A stretch of 64,000 nt of DNA from Cohnella pontilimi (lineage in GTDB: Bacteria > Bacillota > Bacilli > Paenibacillales > Paenibacillaceae), in contig NZ_SUPK01000004.1 of assembly GCF_005049045.1 (NCBI RefSeq), positions 62,001-126,000 on the forward strand, read 5' to 3'. Below the pieces are notes generated by a model, which did not search any database, was not told where the DNA came from, and saw only the letters and a list, made by a program, of their open reading frames with translations. The position numbers were made by a program, and so were the translations under genes. Below are positions 52,003-59,462 of this stretch, piece after piece. Every line of letters begins with the position of its first letter. The first letter of the stretch is position 1.

Positions 52003-54801
52003 ATGAAGATCGACGAAACCAATTTGAGAGGGGAATGGAAATTGAAGAAACCATTTTCAAAGCTTGCTGCCGTAGTTGTGCTCGCGTTACTATGCAGTCT
52101 TCTCCCGCTCACCGCATTCGCACAAGAGAATGCCGATTCCCACAAAAATGCCGCGAAGCTGGACATGCTGTTCATCGGCGCGCACCCGGACGATGAAGCC
52201 GGCGGACTGTCCACTTACGGGCAGTGGATTGAACAATACGGCTACAAAATGGGCGTGCTTACCATTACCCGCGGAGAAGGCGGGGGCAATGCCGCCGGTC
52301 CGGAAGAGGGTGCGGATCTAGGCATTTTGCGGGAAGGCGAAGAACGCGCCGCGGTGTCGCTGGCAGGCATCGGGCAGGTTTTCAATTTGGATAAAGTCGA
52401 CTTTTACTATAATGTAAGCGCTCCCTTAACAGAGCAAGTTTGGGGACATGAATCGACGCTGGAGAAAGTGGTTCGCACGGTGCGCATGACGCAGCCGGAG
52501 ATTATTTTTACGATGAACCCCTCTCCCACGCCGGGCAATCACGGTCATCATCAATATGCGGCGCGGATGGCGGTCGAGGCGTTCTACGCGGCAGCAGATC
52601 CGAACGTGTTCCCGGACCAGATCAAGAAAGAAGGCTTAAAGCCATGGAAAGTGAAAAAAATCGTATATCGCGGAGCCGCCGGAACAGGCTCGAACGTCGG
52701 GCAGGCTTGCGAAGCGGTGTTCACGCCGACGGAGCCCACGGATAAAGTGTACGGCGTCTGGGGCGGCAGGACCTCGGCGAAGTCGGGCAAAACATGGGCC
52801 CAAATCGAACGCAACGCGCAAAAGCTGTATGTGTCTCAAGGATGGGCGGTTTTCGGGGACGTACCGACGGATCCGAACCAACTGGGCTGCGACCGGTTCA
52901 CGGAGTTCGACAGCCGGGTGCCGATCACGAAGGACAACACCTCGTCCACCGCGCTGCTGGAAGGCGCATTGCTGACTGGAACTCAAGGGATGCCGCTTGG
53001 CACGGAGTTGCATGTCACAACTTCGGATTACAACATCACACCAGGCGAGACATTCAAGATTACAGCTGAAATTGTAAACAACGGCGGCCCTGCGATGACG
53101 GATGGCGTGGCGACATTGGAGCTGCCGGACGGGTTAGTGGCGAAGAGCGAGGTGAGCGTTCCGGTGAAGCTCGCGAAGGGTCAATCCACGAAAGTAACCT
53201 TCGACGTCGGTACCTCGGATTCCTTCGCAGCCAAGCGTTATCGCGTGAATGTGAAGCTGACGGCCGGAGGCAAAACAGGCTGGTCGAGCAGTATAGTAGA
53301 AGGCGTGTCTGAGGTCACCTCTGCGTTGCAGCCGTTGCCTCATGTGAAGCAGTTCCAAGACTGGACGGAGACCCATCACGTTCAGCATTTGGCGAACTTG
53401 ATCAAGCCCGTCTTCTCGATCGGCGTGGGTGAAACCAAGACAGTGACCGTTAATGTGAAGAATAACAGCAGCTCGGTACAGAACTCCGAAGTGTCTCTGC
53501 AGCTGCCGACCGGCTTCGCGGCCGAGCAATCTTCGATGGCTGTGAATGGCTTGCAGCCCGGTGAAGTAAAAGCAGTTACGTTTACAGTGAAAAATACGGA
53601 TACCACCTTGAAAACGTCCAACCAAGGCGGCAAAGGCGGCGACTATGATTTCTCGATCACGACGACAACAGGCGGCAAGTCTGTCGTGCAAAATGCCGCT
53701 ATCAACCTGGTTCCGGTAACGGAGATAGGCGCGGCGGTTTCGCCGGTTGTGGATGGTGAGGCGCATGACGGCGAGTATGGACATAGCCACGACTTGGATC
53801 TGAGCCGTGTCTGGGAAGGCGAAACTCCAACTTCTGCCGCCGATGCTTCGGGAACGGCGAGAGTAAGCTTCGACGATGAGGCGCTGTACTTCTATGTGAA
53901 GGTCGTCGATGATAAGCTGGGCACTGTGCTGCCTGCCTCGGACGCCAAACGGCACTGGCGGACGGATTCGGTCGAGATCACGATCGATCCGCGCGGCGAT
54001 TCCGAGAACACCTCAACGACGTTTAAAGTGGGCATTTTCCCAACAACGGTTGAGGGCAAACCCGCCGCTTATCGCGACGCGGATAACTACCAAGGACCGA
54101 TTGATGTGACGGCTCCAGGCATGGAGATTGCGTCCAAGATTGATCCTGCCAACTATAACGGCTATACGATTGAGGCGAAGATTCCATTCTCGGTACTGCC
54201 CTCCGCTGTCGATCCGGCGAAAATGGCCTTCAACATCTTCATCTATGACTCGGATACGACGGACAAAACCGGCCAAACCCGCCTCGGCTGGTCCACTTGG
54301 GGCGGCGTACAAGGCGACCCGTACCGTTGGGGCCACGGATATCTGACCGGCTACACCCCGGATCCGAGCCTGCCAACCACACCGAAAACACCAATCATCC
54401 CGCTCGATGTCGCACACAGCACTTTGTCTCCACAGTCGATCCTGCAATCGGCCATGAATGGCGTCCCGCTGGCCAGTGGTGTAGCAGCCGACAAGAACAG
54501 CTTGAATATTGAAGGCAAGCCGACTGTGAAGGACGGCAAAGTGAGCGTGAAGCTAAAAGCAGGGCAGAAAGGCACCGCCAACTTGTTCGTCTGGTCAAGC
54601 GGCAAGATCCAGGACAAGAAATCGGTGAGCCTTGCAAGCAAACAGGTGGTTCAGGTGAGTTTGAACTTCCCTGCTGCAGAAGAAGCTTACCACGAAGATC
54701 ATGAGCCGAGTGTTGGTCAGCAACTTGTAGGAAGCTACTTGTTGATCTCGTATGAGACGGCTGATGGTAAGACATTAAGTTTTGCATATCCGCTAGAATA
54801 A
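52003..54801 (+). CDS. Secreted PIG-L deacetylase with NEW3 and CBM9-like domains (932 aa)
   Basis: Extracellular multidomain enzyme. Signal peptide (about 15-46, ending AFA). PIG-L/LmbE deacetylase domain (about 52-320) with the zinc motif AHPDDE, TRGEGGGNAAG and GNHGHHQYAA. Two NEW3/Big-type beta domains (about 335-570; MTDGVATLELPDG, NSEVSLQLPTG). CBM9-like module (about 590-785; VDGEAHDGEYG, DASGTARVSFDDEALYFYVKVVDDKL, DSVEITIDPRG). A final beta domain ends the protein. It probably deacetylates an N-acetylated polysaccharide or glycan. GGAAGGAG lies close before the ATG. Confidence 0.88.
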   Translation: MKIDETNLRGEWKLKKPFSKLAAVVVLALLCSLLPLTAFAQENADSHKNAAKLDMLFIGAHPDDEAGGLSTYGQWIEQYGYKMGVLTITRGEGGGNAAGPEEGADLGILREGEERAAVSLAGIGQVFNLDKVDFYYNVSAPLTEQVWGHESTLEKVVRTVRMTQPEIIFTMNPSPTPGNHGHHQYAARMAVEAFYAAADPNVFPDQIKKEGLKPWKVKKIVYRGAAGTGSNVGQACEAVFTPTEPTDKVYGVWGGRTSAKSGKTWAQIERNAQKLYVSQGWAVFGDVPTDPNQLGCDRFTEFDSRVPITKDNTSSTALLEGALLTGTQGMPLGTELHVTTSDYNITPGETFKITAEIVNNGGPAMTDGVATLELPDGLVAKSEVSVPVKLAKGQSTKVTFDVGTSDSFAAKRYRVNVKLTAGGKTGWSSSIVEGVSEVTSALQPLPHVKQFQDWTETHHVQHLANLIKPVFSIGVGETKTVTVNVKNNSSSVQNSEVSLQLPTGFAAEQSSMAVNGLQPGEVKAVTFTVKNTDTTLKTSNQGGKGGDYDFSITTTTGGKSVVQNAAINLVPVTEIGAAVSPVVDGEAHDGEYGHSHDLDLSRVWEGETPTSAADASGTARVSFDDEALYFYVKVVDDKLGTVLPASDAKRHWRTDSVEITIDPRGDSENTSTTFKVGIFPTTVEGKPAAYRDADNYQGPIDVTAPGMEIASKIDPANYNGYTIEAKIPFSVLPSAVDPAKMAFNIFIYDSDTTDKTGQTRLGWSTWGGVQGDPYRWGHGYLTGYTPDPSLPTTPKTPIIPLDVAHSTLSPQSILQSAMNGVPLASGVAADKNSLNIEGKPTVKDGKVSVKLKAGQKGTANLFVWSSGKIQDKKSVSLASKQVVQVSLNFPAAEEAYHEDHEPSVGQQLVGSYLLISYETADGKTLSFAYPLE

Positions 54802-54805
54802 TTAG

Positions 54806-54845
54806 AGAAAAGCAGACGTCGAACATACCGACGTCTGCTTTTTTG
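54806..54845. terminator. Bidirectional terminator between convergent units
   Basis: AAAAGCAGACGTCG-AACATAC-CGACGTCTGCTTTTTT, a 14-bp stem with T-run on the plus strand and TTTT on the minus strand. It ends the deacetylase gene and probably the dynamin-operon transcript as well. Confidence 0.9.
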
Positions 54846-54880
54846 TTGGATGTATAAGTAAATTAGCATATATTGATTGC

Positions 54881-55354
54881 TCACACCGGATCTAGCTGAA
54901 CCGCTGCTTGTTTACCGCTCAGCTGAATACCGGTTTTGGGCTTACCCATCGACTGAAGCTCCTTCACCAGCGACTGAAGCAGCTCCCTCGCCCGTGCCCC
55001 TTCTTTGCCTTGAACTTTCACAACGAGCATCACCGCATCGCCAGCCTTCAATATCCGTTCCGCCTGCTGCCTCTTCGTCTCATAATCATGATCCTCAATC
55101 TGCGGAGTCAGCCGGATCTCCTTCAACTTCGGCGCCTGCTCACGCTTCCTCGCCTGTTGCGCCTCCTGCTTTGCTGTGCCGGCGCTCATTAGTCTCGCCG
55201 GAGGCGGGCTGCTCATAAGGGAGGTGCAAACTAGATCGACCTTCAGCTTCTTGGCCATAGCCAAGGCTTCCTTGGTCGAGACGATGCCAATGTCTTCGCC
55301 ATTGAGGCCGGTGAGTTGGACTTCGGAGGCTATGATTTTTTCGTTTAGGATCAT
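54881..55354 (-). CDS. Degenerate translation initiation factor IF-3 paralogue
   Basis: Protein of 157 aa that aligns end to end with IF-3: N-terminal NEKIIASEVQLTGLNGEDIGIVSTKEALAMAKK, linker, and C-terminal EIRLTPQIEDHDYETKRQQAERILKAGD. Canonical IF-3 residues are lost: the VCRIMDYGK segment reads ARLMSAGTAK, and the RFRGRE strand reads VKVQGKEG. It is therefore unlikely to be the main InfC and may have another ribosome or RNA role. It starts 26 bp after the His-rich gene, with GAGGAA upstream, so it may be the last gene of the dynamin-like operon. Confidence 0.8.
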   Translation of the reverse strand: MILNEKIIASEVQLTGLNGEDIGIVSTKEALAMAKKLKVDLVCTSLMSSPPPARLMSAGTAKQEAQQARKREQAPKLKEIRLTPQIEDHDYETKRQQAERILKAGDAVMLVVKVQGKEGARARELLQSLVKELQSMGKPKTGIQLSGKQAAVQLDPV

Positions 55355-55380
55355 ATTAGTTCCTCACTGATTTCCCATTT

Positions 55381-55740
55381 CTATGGATTGGCTTTCCAAA
55401 AACCGCCGAACGGATTGTCGATATTCGGATTGCCGTCTCCGTCACGATAAGTGCCCTCTCTAAGGTCACCATGAATTGTAACCGTTGGTTTCACATAGTG
55501 AGGTTTCGTAAAGTGGAAATGCGTGGTATCAAGTTGAATCGGCTTAATCTGGTATTTGTAAGCATGTTTCAGCGGATCATCGAAAGAAAAGATATCGTGA
55601 TTCGAAAATGCGGTCGTGTGATGATTATGCAATCCGTCTAAAGGCCAATGATCACCGGCATAATGATGAATGGTCGAAGAATGGTCTACATCAAATAGCG
55701 CGGGCAAATTCGTATGCCCATTCATGGAACCGTCGCTCAT
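55381..55740 (-). CDS. His-rich hypothetical protein (119 aa)
   Basis: Not recognised. About 16 His are spread through the protein (STIHHYAGDHWPLDGLHNHHTTAFSN, TTHFHFTKPHYVKP), with many Asp, Asn and Pro, no signal peptide and no membrane helix; a metal-binding or structural role is possible. Its start overlaps the stop of the dynamin-like gene by 4 bp (translational coupling), so it belongs to that system. Confidence 0.7.
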   Translation of the reverse strand: MSDGSMNGHTNLPALFDVDHSSTIHHYAGDHWPLDGLHNHHTTAFSNHDIFSFDDPLKHAYKYQIKPIQLDTTHFHFTKPHYVKPTVTIHGDLREGTYRDGDGNPNIDNPFGGFWKANP

Positions 55741-57521
55741 ACGTAATCCTCCTTTAATGTCTCTATAGATTGAAATGCCTTGCCTAACAATTCTTTCAAT
55801 TCCTTTTGAAAATGATGCTCCCGCTCTGCTGCGTTTCGTTTCATAGACAGCTCGTTTTGAACAGCGCTCTCCATGCCTCTAATCAGTCTATTAAACTCTT
55901 CAATTGATTGGCGGTGGATTTCATACACAGCCTGAGCAATATACGATCGAATCGCCACCCTGGTTTTGTCATAAACTGTGTCCAGGTGACTGTTTAATGC
56001 TAGAATAACATCAGGTTTCATGGATTCCAACTTCTTTTCGGCCATTTTGTGTTGCAAGAACGGCAATCCAGCCATACCGATAATCGGAATCAGAAAAGTA
56101 CCGCCAAGCATAAGAGCGATCGAGCTTGCACCACCGACGAGCAATCCGGCTTTTACATGGGGATTTCCACCACCATTTACATTCAAAGTGTCCGTTAAGT
56201 CCACATTGATTCTGACCTCTCGATAACCGCGGATTTGAACGGACTCCCGAAAAGATTGCATCAAACCGGCGGACACCGCCTTCTCGAGCTCCAGCAACAA
56301 TTGTTGAATCGCATCGGTATTCTGATCAAGCCAATGTGAGAATTCAAGCCTGATAAGCATCGGAAGCTGGGATTCCGTCAGCCCTTTTATATCTGACCCT
56401 TGATAGAATTGAACTCTTTGTTCTGCCTCCGCCCGGAGTTTCTCTCCGAAAAAGTCGAAAGATTTTAACGCCATAAATGCGATCTCGTCCTCATGCTGCC
56501 GGATATATTCAATCAGTTGCTCTTCCCACTGTGCTTGTCGGGATTTCCAAATCCCGATGTTGTCTAGGTGTGCCTGGAGCCCTTCCATACTTTCCTCGGA
56601 CAGAGCCAACGCCGCTTCGATTTCCTGCATCAACTCTTGCAGAGCCAACTGGAAGCGCCACTTACGGCCGGCTACTTTGGCTTTGGCTTTCTCTCCGTCG
56701 ATTAGTTTGCTGCGAATAGCCTCTTCCACAGCCTGTATTCCGGAAGTAAGAATGAGTTCTTCTTTTGATTGAAGTCTCCCTGCTAGTGCATCCCGGGCCG
56801 ATAACTTGAACAATAACGGATTCGGATTTCCGGTGATACGCTCCAACCGTCGGCGAAGCAGTTCCATCGTCTCTTCTTCCTCTTCCTCATCAATCCGGTC
56901 GGAGAAATTGGCCGCGAATAAAATATGGTCCGTCCCATGCCTCAGCAGGTATTGCTGTATAAAGGATTGTTCCGTTCCATTCAGAGGAGCGGTCATGCTA
57001 AGCATAAGAATGATAATATCGGCCCTCGGGATAAAACGGTGTGTAATGGCGGCACGATGCTGGTTTAAATCGTTCACCCCAGGCGTATCGACCAAGACGA
57101 TACGATTCTCCAGCAACGAAGACGGATAAAAAATTTTCAGATGATGGATTTCATCCGGATTGAAATCCGCGTTCGCCGTGTACCGTTCAAGTATGCCGGA
57201 TGTCAATTCATGAATTTCAGTCCCGCCGTCGGTTTTTAACACATGCACCTGAGGCTGAGATCCGTAAAAAACGGCATTTAACGTAGCCGTCGTCGGCGTC
57301 ACGTCAGACGGCATAATCTGCTCGCCCAACAGAGCATTCACAAAAGTGGATTTACCGTGCTTGAATTCTCCAGCCACGACAATGGTGTAATAATCCTGCT
57401 CCATGTCCTCAAACAATTCTCGCATCTTGGCAAGTGCGCTGCTATCCGGCAGCAATTTTTCCGTGGAGTTTCTGAATTCGCCGACCCATTCCACCAGGGT
57501 CGAATCACGGGCAGGTATCAT
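55737..57521 (-). CDS. Dynamin-like GTPase (594 aa)
   Basis: Large bacterial dynamin-family protein. GTPase motifs: G1 AGEFKHGKSTF (near residue 50), G2 Thr in DVTPTTATLNA, G3 VDTPGVND, G4-like NFSDRID in place of the usual TKxD. A long helical stalk follows (about 270-430), then a Gly/Ile/Leu hydrophobic stretch (about 465-500; AGLLVGGASSIALMLGGTFLIPIIGMAGLPF), probably the membrane-binding paddle, and a terminal coiled coil. Third gene of the operon, 6 bp after the 644-aa member. Confidence 0.9.
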   Translation of the reverse strand: MIPARDSTLVEWVGEFRNSTEKLLPDSSALAKMRELFEDMEQDYYTIVVAGEFKHGKSTFVNALLGEQIMPSDVTPTTATLNAVFYGSQPQVHVLKTDGGTEIHELTSGILERYTANADFNPDEIHHLKIFYPSSLLENRIVLVDTPGVNDLNQHRAAITHRFIPRADIIILMLSMTAPLNGTEQSFIQQYLLRHGTDHILFAANFSDRIDEEEEEETMELLRRRLERITGNPNPLLFKLSARDALAGRLQSKEELILTSGIQAVEEAIRSKLIDGEKAKAKVAGRKWRFQLALQELMQEIEAALALSEESMEGLQAHLDNIGIWKSRQAQWEEQLIEYIRQHEDEIAFMALKSFDFFGEKLRAEAEQRVQFYQGSDIKGLTESQLPMLIRLEFSHWLDQNTDAIQQLLLELEKAVSAGLMQSFRESVQIRGYREVRINVDLTDTLNVNGGGNPHVKAGLLVGGASSIALMLGGTFLIPIIGMAGLPFLQHKMAEKKLESMKPDVILALNSHLDTVYDKTRVAIRSYIAQAVYEIHRQSIEEFNRLIRGMESAVQNELSMKRNAAEREHHFQKELKELLGKAFQSIETLKEDYV

Positions 57522-57527
57522 CGTTCA

Positions 57528-59462
57528 CTACACCCTTACTTTCATTTGTTTGTCCACAATTGTTTTGAGCAAATCGCTTAGCGAACGTTCTATATTTTGA
57601 AGCCGCTTTTCCCGGCGATTGATGATGTCCATTTTCCGATCGGTTTCCGTTTCTTCCAATCCCGCGTTGGCTTGCAGGGTTTGAAGCTGCCTTTCGAGCT
57701 CGTTGGTGCTATCTTGCACAATACGGTTGACTTCCTGCCGCGCGAACTGCTCCATACCCTTCCATTCATTTTGAAGTTGCGATTTCTTCTCCTGCCGCAT
57801 GGATTGATATTGCTGAGTCAGTTGGTCACGCATCTTTTGCTTCGGATCTACCCCGCCGAACAGCCAGGAGAATAACCCTTTGACCATATGAGTGAGAACG
57901 ACCCCGGTACCAATGAGGATCTTACCGATAACGCCTCGATGATTATCCCAGGCGCCATATAGATCAGTTAAAACTTCGTCAAAGAAATCCACTTTTGCTG
58001 AAGCAGCTGCCGCTTGGTCAAGGACAATGGCAAATTCCGATGAAGCGTATTCCTTCCATTCATTCCCTATAATACGGCTCATGCCCTCTTGTAATTTCAG
58101 CCGCTCCTCATCCAGGATTTTTGAGACTTTTCCCAGCGCTGCCTTGAAGGCTTCGCCGGTCTTTTTCTTGCGCTCATTGAACAAATCCCGTTCCAACGGC
58201 GCCACGGTGTCTTCGACCTTTCGGCGGATATCCTCTACCGACATGGAACGATGACGGTCGAAGGCGGCCAGCGCTTGATCAGCGATATTACGCAAAGCTG
58301 AATCGTGCCAGCGGGTAATATCCTCCTCCGACTTCCTTAATTCCATCTGCATGGCATTCAGTGCGTCACGGGTTTTAACTTTCGCTTCTTGTACGCTAGG
58401 TTTAAAGGCCTCCACTTTTTGCATCACATCTTGTATAGAGACAGTCAGCGCCGTTTTCTCGAATGAAACGGTTTCCTCCAACGTTTTGCGTATCTGTTTT
58501 AGTGCACGGTCGATCGGCCTTTGGAGCTTTACGGCCCCACGCTCGAATTGGAGAAACTCAGCTAATGCACGCTCGAACTCCGGCAAACCAGTATCCTCTA
58601 TATCCCAAACATCCAAAGCATTCTTACCGGTTAGTTGTTCTCCGTTTAGGAGCCTTCTTGCATTTAGCGCAAATTTCGTAGATACCAGGAACAAGCGGGG
58701 AGAAGAAATGATGTTCTTCAGCTTGTCCGCCGCATATTCCAATACCTTTTTTTGCTCCATCTCCGTAAGCAGCCTGTCTTTAAAATTGACGACGAGGAAA
58801 ATTTTTTGAATATCATTGGATAAAAGGCGATCCCTTAAGAGGCTCATTTCAGAATCGGAGAGGATTTTTGTGGCCGCCAGAACAAGAATCGCAGCATCCG
58901 ATTTAGGAATGATGTTATTCGTGATTTGTTCCCGTGCAGCATCAAGGTCGTTAGTTCCCGGCGTATCGATAATAAGTACGCCTTCCTTCAGGAATTCTAA
59001 TGGATATCCAATTCTGGCAAAGCTGATCTCGGCCAGTTTGTTGGCATGAGCTTCGTATTGCCTTTCGCTTTCCCGGTCGCCGCGAATCGGTTCGATGGGA
59101 GCAACCAAGTCATGAAATTGCTGTTCTGAAATTTGTTCCGGCTTGCGAGCCATGTTGTGGTAATGGAGCTCAATCTCCGGCTCTTTGGCGAAGGTGATCT
59201 GGTTTAGTATAGCCGTAGTCGGCTTGTTGGCCGAAGGCAGCAGCCGGGAACCCAGCAACGCGTTGATGAATGTGGATTTTCCACGGTTAAACTCTCCTAC
59301 GACAGCAATCTGAAAATATTCATTGAGCAAATCATCTTTTAATTCTCCTATCTTATCCGCTTGTTCAAGGAGTCCCATCTCTTCCAGAAGCAACACGAGC
59401 TGACTTAACTGATTCAGCACTTCCTGCCGGTTTTTTTCGTACTCATTCAGAGTAAACGTCAT
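57528..59462 (-). CDS. Dynamin-like GTPase (644 aa)
   Basis: Dynamin-family protein: G1 VGEFNRGKSTF (near residue 55), G2 PTTAILNQ, G3 IDTPGTNDLDAA, G4-like NFKDRL. A long helical stalk, then an amphipathic/hydrophobic segment (about 520-545; GKILIGTGVVLTHMVKGLFSWLFGG), the likely membrane contact, and a C-terminal coiled coil. Overlaps the upstream 946-aa member by 20 bp, with GAGGAAGG before the ATG. Bacterial dynamins often work as different paralogues encoded side by side, forming hetero-assemblies. Confidence 0.9.
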   Translation of the reverse strand: MTFTLNEYEKNRQEVLNQLSQLVLLLEEMGLLEQADKIGELKDDLLNEYFQIAVVGEFNRGKSTFINALLGSRLLPSANKPTTAILNQITFAKEPEIELHYHNMARKPEQISEQQFHDLVAPIEPIRGDRESERQYEAHANKLAEISFARIGYPLEFLKEGVLIIDTPGTNDLDAAREQITNNIIPKSDAAILVLAATKILSDSEMSLLRDRLLSNDIQKIFLVVNFKDRLLTEMEQKKVLEYAADKLKNIISSPRLFLVSTKFALNARRLLNGEQLTGKNALDVWDIEDTGLPEFERALAEFLQFERGAVKLQRPIDRALKQIRKTLEETVSFEKTALTVSIQDVMQKVEAFKPSVQEAKVKTRDALNAMQMELRKSEEDITRWHDSALRNIADQALAAFDRHRSMSVEDIRRKVEDTVAPLERDLFNERKKKTGEAFKAALGKVSKILDEERLKLQEGMSRIIGNEWKEYASSEFAIVLDQAAAASAKVDFFDEVLTDLYGAWDNHRGVIGKILIGTGVVLTHMVKGLFSWLFGGVDPKQKMRDQLTQQYQSMRQEKKSQLQNEWKGMEQFARQEVNRIVQDSTNELERQLQTLQANAGLEETETDRKMDIINRREKRLQNIERSLSDLLKTIVDKQMKVRV

